The translations under genes and the position numbers were made by a program. From contig NZ_JABBXF010000021.1 in the NCBI RefSeq assembly GCF_013030945.1, forward strand, positions 101,329-165,328: DNA of 64,000 nucleotides, read 5' to 3'. Source of the DNA: Streptomyces morookaense. GTDB lineage: Bacteria; Actinomycetota; Actinomycetes; Streptomycetales; Streptomycetaceae. This document shows positions 43,960 to 52,801 of the stretch, in pieces (within the stretch, counting starts at the first letter, position 1; every line of letters starts with the position of its first letter). The notes below the pieces were generated by a model that was not told the origin of the DNA, made no database searches, and saw only the letters and a program-made list of their open reading frames with translations.

Positions 43960-45215
43960 CCATACTGCTGCCGGGCCTGCTCGACACCGACGCGATCCGC
44001 AAGGACTTCCCCATCCTGGACCGCACGGTCCACGGCGGGAAGAAGCTCGTCTACCTGGACAACGCGGCCACCTCCCAGAAGCCGCGCCAGGTGCTCGACG
44101 TGCTCAACGAGCACTACGAGCAGCACAACGCCAATGTCCACCGCGGTGTGCACGTCCTCGCCGAGGAGGCCACGGCGCTGTACGAGGGCGCGCGCGACAA
44201 GATCGCCGCGTTCATCAACGCGCCGAGCCGCGACGAGGTGATCTTCACCAAGAACGCCTCGGAGTCCCTCAACCTCGTGGCCAACATGCTCGGCTGGGCC
44301 GACGAGCCCTACCGGGTCGACCACGACACCGAGATCGTCATCACGGAGATGGAGCACCACTCCAACATCGTTCCCTGGCAGCTGCTCTCGCAGCGCACGG
44401 GCGCGAAGCTGAAGTGGTTCGGCCTCACCGACGACGGCCGCCTGGACCTGTCCAACATCGACGAGATCATCACGGAGAAGACCAAGGTCGTCTCCTTCGT
44501 GCTGGTCTCCAACATCCTGGGCACGCTCAACCCGGTCGAGGCGATCGTGCGCCGCGCCCAGCAGGTCGGCGCGCTCGTCGTCGTCGACGCCTCGCAGGCC
44601 GCGCCGCACATGCCGCTGGACGTCCAGGCGCTCCAGGCCGACTTCGTGGCCTTCACCGGCCACAAGATGTGCGGCCCGGACGGCATCGGTGTGCTGTGGG
44701 GCCGCCAGGAGCTGCTGGAGGACCTCCCGCCGTTCCTCGGCGGCGGCGAGATGATCGAGACCGTCTCGATGCACTCCTCCACCTACGCCCCCGCGCCGCA
44801 CAAGTTCGAGGCCGGTACGCCCCCGATCGCCCAGGCCGTCGGCCTCGGCGCCGCGGTGGACTACCTCACCTCGATCGGCATGGAGCGCATCGCGCGCCAC
44901 GAGCACGCGATCACCGAGTACGCCATCCAGCGCCTGCAGGAGATCCCCGACCTGCGGATCATCGGCCCCGTCACGGCCGAGGACCGCGGTGCCGCGATCT
45001 CCTTCACGCTCGGCGACATCCACCCGCACGACGTGGGCCAGGTCCTCGACGAGCAGGGCATCGCGGTCCGGGTCGGCCACCACTGTGCCCGCCCCGTCTG
45101 CCTGCGGTACGGAATTCCTGCGACCACGCGGGCGTCGTTCTACCTGTACTCCACGCCTGCCGAGGTCGACGCGCTGGTCGAGGGCCTGGAGCACGTCCGG
45201 AACTTCTTCGGCTGA
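43956..45215 (+). CDS. sufS: Cysteine desulfurase SufS
   Basis: A 419-residue PLP enzyme releasing sulfur from cysteine as a persulfide. VYLDNAATSQKP near the N-terminus, EMEHHSNIVPWQ, VDASQAAPHMP, the PLP Lys in FTGHKMCGPDGIGVLWG, and RVGHHCARP with the persulfide Cys identify a class II desulfurase. Works with SufU, encoded next. Confidence 0.97.
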   Translation: MTILLPGLLDTDAIRKDFPILDRTVHGGKKLVYLDNAATSQKPRQVLDVLNEHYEQHNANVHRGVHVLAEEATALYEGARDKIAAFINAPSRDEVIFTKNASESLNLVANMLGWADEPYRVDHDTEIVITEMEHHSNIVPWQLLSQRTGAKLKWFGLTDDGRLDLSNIDEIITEKTKVVSFVLVSNILGTLNPVEAIVRRAQQVGALVVVDASQAAPHMPLDVQALQADFVAFTGHKMCGPDGIGVLWGRQELLEDLPPFLGGGEMIETVSMHSSTYAPAPHKFEAGTPPIAQAVGLGAAVDYLTSIGMERIARHEHAITEYAIQRLQEIPDLRIIGPVTAEDRGAAISFTLGDIHPHDVGQVLDEQGIAVRVGHHCARPVCLRYGIPATTRASFYLYSTPAEVDALVEGLEHVRNFFG

Positions 45216-45231
45216 CGAATGGGCGCTCACT

Positions 45232-45687
45232 GTGAAGCTTGATTCGATGTACCAGGACGTCATCCTGGACCACTACAAGAACCCGCACGGCCGGGGTCTG
45301 CGGGATGGCGACGCCGAGGTGCACCACGTCAACCCGACGTGCGGCGACGAGATCACGCTGCGCGTCCGGCTGGCGGGCGAGAAGATCGAGGACGTCTCGT
45401 ACGAGGGCCAGGGCTGCTCCATCAGCCAGGCCAGCGCCTCCGTGCTCAACGAGTTGCTCGTGGGCAAGGAGCTCGCCGAGGCGCAGCGGATCCAGGAGAC
45501 CTTCCTGGAACTGATGCAGTCCAAGGGCCGCATCGAGCCGGACGACGCGATGGAGGAGGTCCTGGAGGACGCCGTCGCGTTCGCGGGCGTCTCCAAGTAC
45601 CCCGCCCGGGTGAAGTGTGCTCTGCTGAGCTGGATGGCGTGGAAGGACGCGACGGCGAAGGCGCTGTCCGAAGGGAAGACCGCATGA
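45232..45687 (+). CDS. sufU: Zinc-dependent sulfurtransferase SufU
   Basis: A 151-residue protein that accepts sulfur from SufS. YQDVILDHYKNPHGRG, NPTCGDEI (Zn Cys/Asp), GQGCSISQASAS and KYPARVKCALLSW with the third Cys are as in Firmicute/actinobacterial SufU rather than IscU. GTG at 45232; the ATG five codons later is possible. Stop overlaps the next start (ATGA). Confidence 0.95.
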   Translation: MKLDSMYQDVILDHYKNPHGRGLRDGDAEVHHVNPTCGDEITLRVRLAGEKIEDVSYEGQGCSISQASASVLNELLVGKELAEAQRIQETFLELMQSKGRIEPDDAMEEVLEDAVAFAGVSKYPARVKCALLSWMAWKDATAKALSEGKTA

Positions 45688-46046
45688 GCGAGAACGTGAC
45701 CGACGCCGCGGCGGAGTCCGCCCCGGCGACGACCAAGCCGGCCACGGAGGAGGAGGTCCGAGAGGCCCTCTACGACGTGGTCGACCCCGAGCTGGGCATC
45801 GACGTCGTCAACCTCGGCCTGATCTACGGCATCCACATCGACGACGCCAATATCGCCACCCTCGACATGACCCTGACGTCCGCGGCCTGCCCGCTGACCG
45901 ATGTCATCGAGGACCAGGCGAAGTCGGCGACCGAGGGCATCGTCAACGAGCTCCGCATCAACTGGGTGTGGATGCCGCCGTGGGGCCCCGACAAGATCAC
46001 CGACGACGGCCGCGAGCAGCTGCGGGCGCTCGGGTTCAACGTCTGA
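45684..46046 (+). CDS. SufT-like metal-sulfur cluster assembly factor (DUF59/MIP18)
   Basis: A 120-residue small protein. VREALYDVVDPELGIDVVNLGLIYGI is the DUF59 signature, and LTSAACPLTDVIEDQAKSA carries the conserved Cys. Such proteins deliver or mature Fe-S clusters. The first 25 residues are Ala/Thr-rich and variable. Last gene of the suf operon; a strong terminator follows. Confidence 0.93.
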   Translation: MSENVTDAAAESAPATTKPATEEEVREALYDVVDPELGIDVVNLGLIYGIHIDDANIATLDMTLTSAACPLTDVIEDQAKSATEGIVNELRINWVWMPPWGPDKITDDGREQLRALGFNV

Positions 46047-46063
46047 GTCCGTCCGGTACGCGT

Positions 46064-46096
46064 ACAGCCCGTCCCCTGGTCCAGGGGACGGGCTGT
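46064..46096 (+). terminator. Terminator of the suf operon
   Basis: Perfect 16-bp stem (46064-46079 with 46081-46096), with outer CGCGTAC/GTACGCG support. It also faces the end of the convergent gene. Confidence 0.85.
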
Positions 46097-46113
46097 TGCC
46101 GTGTACGCGGGTG

Positions 46114-46788
46114 TCACGCCATCCAGAAGAAGACCGCCGTCATCCGCTTCTCCTCCAGCGTGCCGCCCCAGTAACCCGTCGCGCTGTGCATCATGTTGGC
46201 GGTGTAGAGCAGCAGCCGGTTGTAGCGGTGCGGTACGCGCACGTCCTCGGTGAAGGAGTCCGGCGGGACGAAGCGGGTGCCCAGGGCGTCGACCAGGTTG
46301 TTGTGGGGCGCCGTGACCATGTTGCCGCCGAGCCGGCCGCCGGGGAGGCTCTGGCGGTAGAAGCTGGTGCCGCAGTCCTTGGGCACGTGCGGGTTGAGGT
46401 AGAGCACGGCGGCGTAGCGGCACAGCGCCCGCGAGTCGGTGTGCGGGCGCAGTTCGGACTCGCCCTCGCCGACGACCTGGATGCAGTTGTGGTTGAGGGT
46501 GCCGCCGTTGGGCGTGCTCTCCACCCACAGCCTGCGCGCCCCGGTCGCCTTCCGCACCTGCCGTTCGACGCAGGCCAGTTCGTCGGGTTCGAGCCCGGGC
46601 ATGGTCCGCAGGCCCGGCCAGCTCTCGGGCTTGTGCGGATAGCCCTCGACCCAGTCGTCCTTGGCCAGGCAGCGGGCCCGCACGGAGTCCGGGTCGGGCA
46701 GGACGTCGTCGAGGATCCAGTAGTCCCGCCCCCGGGTGGGCTTGCGGTAGGGGAGGACGGGGAGCGCGGGTGCCATGCGGCCGACCAT
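46114..46788 (-). CDS. DUF6445-like protein, probable Fe(II)/2OG-type fold
   Basis: A 224-residue soluble protein. RPHTDSRALC gives an H-x-D pair and ANMMHSATGYWG a later His, the spacing expected of an Fe(II)/2-oxoglutarate oxygenase facial triad. DCGTSFYRQ and YNRLLLYTANMMHS are reminiscent of the DUF6445 group. Substrate unknown. ATG 46788 and ATG 46776 are both possible. It converges with the suf operon. Confidence 0.65.
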   Translation of the reverse strand: MVGRMAPALPVLPYRKPTRGRDYWILDDVLPDPDSVRARCLAKDDWVEGYPHKPESWPGLRTMPGLEPDELACVERQVRKATGARRLWVESTPNGGTLNHNCIQVVGEGESELRPHTDSRALCRYAAVLYLNPHVPKDCGTSFYRQSLPGGRLGGNMVTAPHNNLVDALGTRFVPPDSFTEDVRVPHRYNRLLLYTANMMHSATGYWGGTLEEKRMTAVFFWMA

Positions 46789-46916
46789 ACATTCGGGGTT
46801 CGTCAGCGTTGTCCGGTGAGTTGGTCAACCTTGCGTCAATGATGCGGAGCGGCGCGCGGCCGGGCGGATCCCGCCGCGGAGCGGCAGCCGGTTCGCCTTG
46901 AGCGGCCCCGTCCGGT

Positions 46917-46922
46917 TAGGTT
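46917..46922 (+). promoter_or_regulatory. -10 hexamer of leaderless dapD promoter
   Basis: TAGGTT ends 7 nt before the dapD ATG, with no ribosome site between. Confidence 0.45.
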
Positions 46923-46929
46923 TTCGGGC

Positions 46930-47919
46930 ATGACCGATGCTGTTGCCCCCCGCACCACCGGCGCCGTTGCCGCCGGCCTCGCCACGATCACCGACGACGG
47001 GACCGTCCTCGACACCTGGTACCCGGCCCCCGAGCTGCTCGATGTCCCCGGCCCGGCCGGCACCACCGTGCTGAGCGCCGAGCTCACCGCCGAGCTGCTG
47101 GGCGAGGAGGCCCTCGCCGCCGTCGGTCCGGACCCGCGGCGCGGCGTCGGCGTCGTGGCCGTCAAGACGGTCATCGCCTCGCTCGACGACAAGCCCCTGG
47201 ACGCGCACGACGCCTACCTGCGGCTGCACCTGCTCTCGCACCGCCTGGTCAAGCCGCACGGCCAGAGCCTCGACGGCATCTTCGGCCTGCTCGCCAACGT
47301 CGCCTGGACCTCGCTCGGCCCCGTCGCCGTCGACCAGGTCGAGACCGTCCGCCTGAAGGCCCGCGCCGCGGGGCTGCACCTCCAGGTCACCAGCATCGAC
47401 AAGTTCCCGCGCATGACGGACTACGTGGCCCCGTCCGGCGTCCGCATCGCCGACGCCGACCGCGTCCGCCTCGGCGCCCACCTCGCCCCCGGCACCACCG
47501 TCATGCACGAGGGCTTCGTCAACTTCAACGCCGGCACCCTGGGCACCTCCATGGTCGAGGGCCGCATCAGCGCGGGCGTAGTCGTCGGCGACGGCTCCGA
47601 CATCGGCGGCGGCGCCTCCACCATGGGCACCCTCTCCGGCGGCGGCAAGCAGATCATCTCCATCGGCGAGCGCTGCCTGCTCGGCGCCGAGTCCGGCATC
47701 GGCATCGCCCTCGGCAACGAGTGCGTCGTCGAGGCGGGCCTCTATGTCACCGCGGGCACCCGCGTGACCATGCCCGACGGCGAGGTCGTCAAGGCCCTGG
47801 AGCTCTCCGGCGCCGACAACATCCTCTTCCGCCGCAACTCCACCAGCGGCGCCGTCGAGGCGCGCCCCTACAAGTCCAACTGGGGCGGCCTCAACGAGGT
47901 TCTGCACAGCCACAACTGA
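46930..47919 (+). CDS. dapD: Tetrahydrodipicolinate N-succinyltransferase, actinobacterial type
   Basis: A 329-residue acyltransferase of lysine/diaminopimelate synthesis. The C-terminal half is a left-handed beta-helix of hexapeptide repeats ([57 protein letters not shown]). The N-terminal domain follows the mycobacterial DapD pattern rather than the E. coli one. Diaminopimelate is also needed for the Streptomyces cell wall. Confidence 0.96.
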   Translation: MTDAVAPRTTGAVAAGLATITDDGTVLDTWYPAPELLDVPGPAGTTVLSAELTAELLGEEALAAVGPDPRRGVGVVAVKTVIASLDDKPLDAHDAYLRLHLLSHRLVKPHGQSLDGIFGLLANVAWTSLGPVAVDQVETVRLKARAAGLHLQVTSIDKFPRMTDYVAPSGVRIADADRVRLGAHLAPGTTVMHEGFVNFNAGTLGTSMVEGRISAGVVVGDGSDIGGGASTMGTLSGGGKQIISIGERCLLGAESGIGIALGNECVVEAGLYVTAGTRVTMPDGEVVKALELSGADNILFRRNSTSGAVEARPYKSNWGGLNEVLHSHN

Positions 47920-48013
47920 GCCACTCTGGCGCTTACCCGGCGTACTGCGCCACCATGGACGGGTCCGGCATCCACCGGAAGCGGATGCCGGAACCGGACA
48001 AACGGGAGGCGTC

Positions 48014-48148
48014 ATGAGGCTCGGCAAGGCACTCGCCGTGGGGTTTGCCGAAGAGGCGGAGGAGGACGTGGTTCCGGCTGCGGAAGAGGTCGCTGCGGAG
48101 ACCGCCCCCGCCGAGGTCCCGGCTCCCGAGGTGCTCGCCGGGCGATGA
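48014..48148 (+). CDS. 44-residue acidic peptide coupled to the next gene
   Basis: A short ORF with a strong GGGAGG 5 nt before its ATG. After MRLGKALAVGF the peptide is almost entirely Glu, Ala, Val and Pro (EEAEEDVVPAAEEVAAETAP), so it is very acidic and probably disordered or one helix. Its TGA overlaps the ATG of the next gene (48145-48148, ATGA), so the two are translated together. G/C third positions support coding. No family recognised; a leader peptide or small interaction partner are both possible. Confidence 0.6.
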   Translation: MRLGKALAVGFAEEAEEDVVPAAEEVAAETAPAEVPAPEVLAGR

Positions 48149-48801
48149 GGCTGAGGCTTCCGCAGGAACGTCCCGCCGCGCCGCCCACCGGCTACAAGAT
48201 CGCCTACCCGGTGCTCTCGCACGACGGCACCCGGGCCGGCTTCACGGGGGTCTCCCTCGGCGGCGGCTCCCCGTACGGCGTGCTGGACGACGCCCGTTGT
48301 GCGTACGGGCGGCGGCATCGCAGCCCGGCGCGCTTCTGCGACTGCGGCTTCCACTGCCTGCACTCGCCGGCCGAGGCGCTCGGCCTGACGTGCACCGGGG
48401 CGCACCGGCGGGCCGTGCTGCTCGAAGTCACCGTGCTGGGCGCCTACATCCGCTACGAGCGCGGGCTGCGCTACGCGCGCCAGCGGGTGCGCACCGTGCG
48501 CGTCGGGCCGTGCGGCTGCGGCCGGACCGCCATCCGGCTCTCCGACGCGGGGTGGGGGCGGCCCGGCTGGTGGACGGCGGCCGCCGACTGCGGCGGCTGC
48601 GGGGCCGGGCTGGGGCGGCCGAGCGTGACGTTCGCGGAGTTCGCCGAGCGGGCCGGTTCGGTGACGGTGGTCACCGAACCGGGGGTTCGGGATGCGGCGC
48701 CGGCGAGCGTCACCGAGCTGATGGCGGAGGCCGCGCTGTTGCAGGCGCGACTGGACTGGTTCCAGGGGCGGTTGGCGCGGGTGGAGGGCTGGGGGAACTG
48801 A
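48145..48801 (+). CDS. Cys-rich hypothetical protein with zinc-ribbon-like clusters
   Basis: A 218-residue soluble protein I do not recognise. About eleven cysteines are clustered: RFCDCGFHCLHS (about 68-79), LTCTGAH, then GPCGCGRTA and DCGGCGAG about 30 residues apart, the last two resembling a zinc-ribbon knuckle pair. After residue 160 a helical region (LMAEAALLQARLDWFQGRLARVE) could be a coiled coil. Its start overlaps the acidic peptide stop. It converges on dapA with only hairpin repeats between. Confidence 0.65.
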   Translation: MRLRLPQERPAAPPTGYKIAYPVLSHDGTRAGFTGVSLGGGSPYGVLDDARCAYGRRHRSPARFCDCGFHCLHSPAEALGLTCTGAHRRAVLLEVTVLGAYIRYERGLRYARQRVRTVRVGPCGCGRTAIRLSDAGWGRPGWWTAAADCGGCGAGLGRPSVTFAEFAERAGSVTVVTEPGVRDAAPASVTELMAEAALLQARLDWFQGRLARVEGWGN

Positions 48802-48803
48802 CG

Positions 48804-48853
48804 TCCCTTACGGGGCGCGGCCCATGACGGGGCGCTACCCCCTACGGGGCGCC
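48804..48853. repeat. Cluster of CCCTTACGGGG-type hairpins
   Basis: Three short copies of the hairpin part of the dispersed repeat lie between the convergent genes. The rightmost supplies the TAG stop of dapA. Confidence 0.6.
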
Positions 48854-49753
48854 GACCGCCCCCTCGTACGCCCGTACCAGCCCCGCCACCCGCTCCGCCC
48901 CCGCCCCGCGCAGCGGCGCCCGTACCGGGCCCGCCGGCAGGCCGAGTGTGGTCAGCAGGGCCTTCGCCGTCACCGTGCCCGGCAGGCCCGCCGCCATCAT
49001 CGCCTCCACCAGCGGGAGCACCCGCTGGTGGCAGCGCAGCGCCTCCGCATGCGCACCCCGGTCGAACGCGTCGAGTGCCGCCGCCAGCAGCGGGCCCGCC
49101 ACATTGGCGACCGTGCTCACATAGCCCGTGCCGCCCACCGAGCGCAGCGGGAGGTTCAGCTCCTCGCACCCCGAGTAGTACGCAAGTCCCGTCTGCGCGA
49201 TCACCTTTGAGCTGCCCAGCAGGTCGTATGCGCAGTCCTTCACGCCCGCGATCCGCGGGTGCCCGGCCAGCCGCAGCATCGTCGCGGGTTCGATGCGCGT
49301 CCCCGTACGCCCGGGGATGTCGTACAGCATGACCGGCAGGCCGACCGCGTCGGCCACCGTCAGGAAGTGCTCCGCGATGTCCTCCTGCGGCGGGCGGTTG
49401 TAGTACGGCGTCACCACCAGCACCCCGTGCGCGCCCGCCGCTTCGGCCGCCCGCGCGAGCTCCACCGTGTGCCGGGTGTCGGGCGAGCCGACCCCGGCCG
49501 TGATGCGCGCCCGGTCGCCGACGGCCTCGGCGACGGCGCGGATCAGGGCGCTCTTCTCCGCGTCGCTGGTGGTCGGCGACTCACCGGTGGTGCCGCTGAG
49601 GACGAGCCCGTCGCAGCCGCCCTCTCCGACGAGATGGTCGGCGAGGCGCTGCGCCCCGTCGAGATCGAGGGCCCCGTCCGCGGTGAAGGGGGTGACCATG
49701 GCACAGACGGTGCGGCCGAAGGGAGGGACGGGAGGGACGGTGGGTGCGGTCAT
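48842..49753 (-). CDS. dapA: 4-hydroxy-tetrahydrodipicolinate synthase
   Basis: A 303-residue lyase/aldolase condensing pyruvate and aspartate semialdehyde. AMVTPFTADGALDLDG, LSGTTGESPTTSDAEK, TPYYNRPPQ, YDIPGRTG and the Schiff-base Lys in AGVKDCAYD are conserved. ATG at 49753 has AGGAGTG 8-9 nt upstream, inside a preceding 25-codon ORF whose stop overlaps this start. It lies near dapD but on the other strand. A second dapA copy elsewhere is possible in Streptomyces. Confidence 0.9.
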   Translation of the reverse strand: MTAPTVPPVPPFGRTVCAMVTPFTADGALDLDGAQRLADHLVGEGGCDGLVLSGTTGESPTTSDAEKSALIRAVAEAVGDRARITAGVGSPDTRHTVELARAAEAAGAHGVLVVTPYYNRPPQEDIAEHFLTVADAVGLPVMLYDIPGRTGTRIEPATMLRLAGHPRIAGVKDCAYDLLGSSKVIAQTGLAYYSGCEELNLPLRSVGGTGYVSTVANVAGPLLAAALDAFDRGAHAEALRCHQRVLPLVEAMMAAGLPGTVTAKALLTTLGLPAGPVRAPLRGAGAERVAGLVRAYEGAVGAP

Positions 49754-49827
49754 CGCGGCGCACTCCTGACGTGGGAGGAATCGAGGGCGGTGCGTCGATT
49801 CTGGGCACCCCGGCCGTGCAGGTCCAT
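49750..49827 (-). CDS. Possible 25-residue upstream ORF coupled to dapA
   Basis: ATG at 49827 follows GTGGAGA by about 8 nt. The 25 codons give a basic peptide (MDLHGRGAQNRR at the start, HVRSAPR at the end), and the TGA overlaps the dapA ATG (ATGA). A TAGCGT on the minus strand near 49853-49858 is a plausible -10. Codon bias in so short a frame proves little. Either a leader peptide controlling dapA or coincidence. Confidence 0.45.
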   Translation of the reverse strand: MDLHGRGAQNRRTALDSSHVRSAPR

Positions 49828-49889
49828 TGAAATGTTCTCCACTGATTGCTTAGCGACGCTACAGCGGGCGGAGCAGGTCGAAACCCGTC

Positions 49890-49895
49890 TAGGCT
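49890..49895 (+). promoter_or_regulatory. -10 hexamer of promoter for the acidic protein
   Basis: TAGGCT, 69 bp before the ATG at 49965, leaving a leader with a GAGGAG ribosome site. No clear -35. Confidence 0.35.
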
Positions 49896-49964
49896 GGGGC
49901 ACTGTGCGTCCGGTCCACGACGGCCCGTGACGCTGTTCCGCACGAGCGAGGAGACAGCCCCCTG

Positions 49965-51452
49965 ATGTCCGGAGACCGCCCGACCATGCCGCCGGTGCGG
50001 CTCCCCTCCGACGCGGAGCTCGCGCGGGACGCGCTGTCCGCGCCGCTGTTCTCCCGCGCCGTGCAGCTCGCACGCTGGGCCGGGGAGGGCACGCCGGTCG
50101 GTGCGGGCGGGGAGCTGCTGTCCGGTCAACTCGCCGAGGCCGCCGGGCTGTTGGGGATGGCGGACGAGGAGGACGGGCCCGCGTACGCCGCCGAGGCCTG
50201 GCAGCTGGCGCTGGACACGGGGCTCGTCGAGTTCACCGAGGACGAGAAGGCGGAGGAGGCCGGTTCCGACGAGCCCTCCGGTACCGCCGTCGCGGGCGAG
50301 GAGCTCGCCACGGTCACCTCCGGCAGCCCGCAGGACATTCTCGACCTGTGGCTCGGCGGTCTGGAGACCGTCCTGGCCGACGCCGCCGCGCCCGACTTGG
50401 CCGACCTCGTCGACCAGCTCTCCGAGGACGGCGAGCTCGACCTGGACGCGCTCGACTGGAACCCCGAGGAGGAGGCCGACTTCCTCGACGGCGTCCTCGG
50501 CAACCTCTACCTGCTGACCGCGCTCGGCGAGGGCGCGGCCGAGCGGCCCGTGCCGCTGCCGGCGCTCGCCGCCTCCATGATCGTCCCGGACGACATGGAC
50601 GAGCCCACGGACGACGTCCTCGAAGAGGTCTCCGACGCGATGATGCGGCTCGACGACCAGTTCCGGATGCTCGCGCCGACCGGGCTCGTCGAGTACCAGC
50701 CGGTCGACGAGGCGCTCATCGAGGAGGTCGACGGCGAGGGCCACATCCGCGAGTCCGTCGACGGCATCGCCTCCGAGCTGCCCGAGGAGGAGGACGTCAC
50801 GCGCTACGGCATGGTCGCCCTGACCCCGCTCGGCCTTTTCGGTGTGCGGGCCCGGATGCTGGACGCGGGCGTGGACGCCCCGGCCGTCGGCGACCTCGCC
50901 GAGGAGGACGCGGCCACCCTGCTCGCCGCCCTTCCCGGCCACCCCGCGCACGCCACCCGCACGGAGGCCGAACTCTGGCTCGCCCGGCGGGAACCGGCGG
51001 GTGCGGCACGCGAACTGCTCGCCGCCGCCCACGGCGACGACGAGGACGCGCCGTCCCGGCGCCTGGCCTGCCAGCAGACCCTCGCCCTGCTGGACACCGA
51101 GGCGGAGCCCGCGCTGCGCGAGGTCCTCGACGACCCGCAACTGGGCGGCCTGGCCCGCGTCTGGCTGGCCGAGCATGGCGCGACGGACGTCCCGGAGCCG
51201 GGCGAGGAGATGGTCTTCTGGCTGACGATCGACACGATCGCGGCACAGCTGGCGGCCGACGGCGACTCCGAGGAGCTGCGCGCGCTCGTGGAGGGCCTGG
51301 TCGGCCGGCACAGCGGCTTCTTCGACGCGGCGTGGCGGGTGGACCACCCGGCGACGGCGGACGTCCTGGAGGCGATGGGCCGCCTGCACCCGGACAAGAA
51401 GGCGGCAAAGGAAGCCCGCAAGGCGGCGTTCAAGGCCCGTTCACGCCACTGA
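49965..51452 (+). CDS. Large acidic hypothetical protein
   Basis: A 495-residue soluble protein, strongly acidic for most of its length (for example EFTEDEKAEEAGSDEP and DQLSEDGELDLDALDWNPEEEADFLDG), ending in a basic helix (DKKAAKEARKAAFKARSRH). The repeated pattern of Leu-rich helices separated by acidic turns suggests an all-helical protein. No catalytic motif, signal peptide or membrane helix is seen. ATG at 49965 has GAGGAG upstream. I recognise it only as the kind of hypothetical protein common in Streptomyces. Confidence 0.75.
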   Translation: MSGDRPTMPPVRLPSDAELARDALSAPLFSRAVQLARWAGEGTPVGAGGELLSGQLAEAAGLLGMADEEDGPAYAAEAWQLALDTGLVEFTEDEKAEEAGSDEPSGTAVAGEELATVTSGSPQDILDLWLGGLETVLADAAAPDLADLVDQLSEDGELDLDALDWNPEEEADFLDGVLGNLYLLTALGEGAAERPVPLPALAASMIVPDDMDEPTDDVLEEVSDAMMRLDDQFRMLAPTGLVEYQPVDEALIEEVDGEGHIRESVDGIASELPEEEDVTRYGMVALTPLGLFGVRARMLDAGVDAPAVGDLAEEDAATLLAALPGHPAHATRTEAELWLARREPAGAARELLAAAHGDDEDAPSRRLACQQTLALLDTEAEPALREVLDDPQLGGLARVWLAEHGATDVPEPGEEMVFWLTIDTIAAQLAADGDSEELRALVEGLVGRHSGFFDAAWRVDHPATADVLEAMGRLHPDKKAAKEARKAAFKARSRH

Positions 51453-51480
51453 GCGCTCCGCGGGGAGTGCGGGGCGTCAA

Positions 51481-51610
51481 CTGCGGGCTTCGTCGTGGCT
51501 GGTCGCGCAGTTCCCCGCGCCCCTTACGGGGCGCGATCGCATAGTGGAGTGCCCCCAGCGGTAGCTGGGGGAGGAACTGCGCGACCAGCCAAAGCCGGCC
51601 CGCAGCTGAG
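51481..51610. repeat. Composite mosaic repeat, copy 5 (inverted pair with inner hairpin)
   Basis: A plus-oriented core (TCGCGCAGTTCCCCGCG, from 51501) and a minus-oriented core (GGAACTGCGCGACCAGCC, from 51573) flank the second module GCCCCCAGCGGTAGCTGGGG (51551-51570). The outer CTGCGGGC/GCCCGCAG ends also pair. Confidence 0.88.
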
Positions 51611-51637
51611 ACGAACCGCACTCCCCGCCATGGCGCG

Positions 51638-52801
51638 CTACAGCGCCATGGCGGCCGGCTTCACCATGTCCCGCACAGTCCTCGCCTTCACATACTCGCC
51701 GACGGCAGTCATCTCCCACTCGCCCGAGAACTGCCGGACGAACTTGCACATCAGGACACCGGTCTTCGGCTCCGAGCCGGTCAGGTCGAAGCGGACCAGC
51801 TCCTCGCCGGTCTGCGCGTCGAGCAGCCGGCAGTACGCCTTCGCGACGTCGGTGAACTTCTGGCCGTTGTACGAACTGACCGTGAAGACAAGGCCGGTGA
51901 CCTCCGGCGGCAGGCCGCCAAGGTGGACGGTGATGCTCTCGTCGTCGCCGGAGCCCTCGCCGGTGAGGTTGTCGCCGGAGTGCTGGACGGCGCCGTTCAG
52001 GATCATCAGACGGCCGAAGTAGCAGGCGTCGATCATGTTGCGGTCGGGACCGTAGGCGATGACCGAGGCGTCCAGGTCGATCGCCCGGCGGTGGAACGCG
52101 GGCTCCCAGCCGAGGCCCATGTCGACCGAACGCTGCAGCGGCTGCCCGCCCTTGACGAGGGACACCGACTGGTTCTTCTGCAGGTTCACCCGGCCCTTGT
52201 CCAGGCTGACCTTGCCGGCTGCGGGAGGCGTCGGCGGCATCGGCGGCACGGGCGGCGCCGCGGGCACCGGCGCCGCGGGCGCCGCCGGCTGCGGTGCGGG
52301 CTCCTCCACGCTCACCCCGAAGTCCGTGGCGATGCCTGCCAGTCCGTCCGCATACCCCTGGCCCACCGCCCGGACCTTCCAGGCGCCGTTGCGCCGGTAG
52401 ACCTCCACGACGACCAGCGCCGTCTCCGTGCCCAGCTGCGGCGGTGTGAACACGGCCAGCACGGAGCCGTCGTCCGCGCTGCGCACCGTCGCGGTCGGCT
52501 CGGTGCCGGCGAAGGTGGCGCCCGGTGCGTCGAGGCTCGCGGTGACGACGACCTTGTCGATGTCCGCCGGGACGGCCGCGGTGTCGACGGTGATGGCGTC
52601 GGGCGTGCCGGCGGCCGCGGCGCGGTGGGTCACGCCCGGTCCCGCGGGCTGGTTGTAGAAGACGAAGTCGGCGTCCGAGCGCACCTTGCCGTCGGGAGTG
52701 AGCAGCAGGCCCGAGACGTCGAGCCGCACCGGGGCGGTGACGTCCACCGTCACGCGCGGGACGGAGAGCGGGATGTTCGAGCCGGGTGTCATAGCGGTCA
52801 T
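51638..52801 (-). CDS. Two-domain TerD/TerA-type protein
   Basis: A 387-residue protein with two TerD-fold modules. The first (about 1-170) has DFVFYNQPAGPGVTHR and VVVVEVYRRNGAWKVRAVGQGY. The second (about 195-387) has SLVKGGQPL, MGLGW, AIDLDASVIAYGP (Ca2+ site), SGDNLTGEGSGDDESI and VFTVSSYNGQKF. Between them is a ~30-residue Pro/Ala linker (PAAPPVPPMPPTPPAAGK). This is the TerA-like arrangement. A start at ATG 52792 (MTPGSN) is an alternative. It diverges from the serine hydrolase. Function in stress or calcium response is inferred from the family. Confidence 0.88.
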   Translation of the reverse strand: MTAMTPGSNIPLSVPRVTVDVTAPVRLDVSGLLLTPDGKVRSDADFVFYNQPAGPGVTHRAAAAGTPDAITVDTAAVPADIDKVVVTASLDAPGATFAGTEPTATVRSADDGSVLAVFTPPQLGTETALVVVEVYRRNGAWKVRAVGQGYADGLAGIATDFGVSVEEPAPQPAAPAAPVPAAPPVPPMPPTPPAAGKVSLDKGRVNLQKNQSVSLVKGGQPLQRSVDMGLGWEPAFHRRAIDLDASVIAYGPDRNMIDACYFGRLMILNGAVQHSGDNLTGEGSGDDESITVHLGGLPPEVTGLVFTVSSYNGQKFTDVAKAYCRLLDAQTGEELVRFDLTGSEPKTGVLMCKFVRQFSGEWEMTAVGEYVKARTVRDMVKPAAMAL

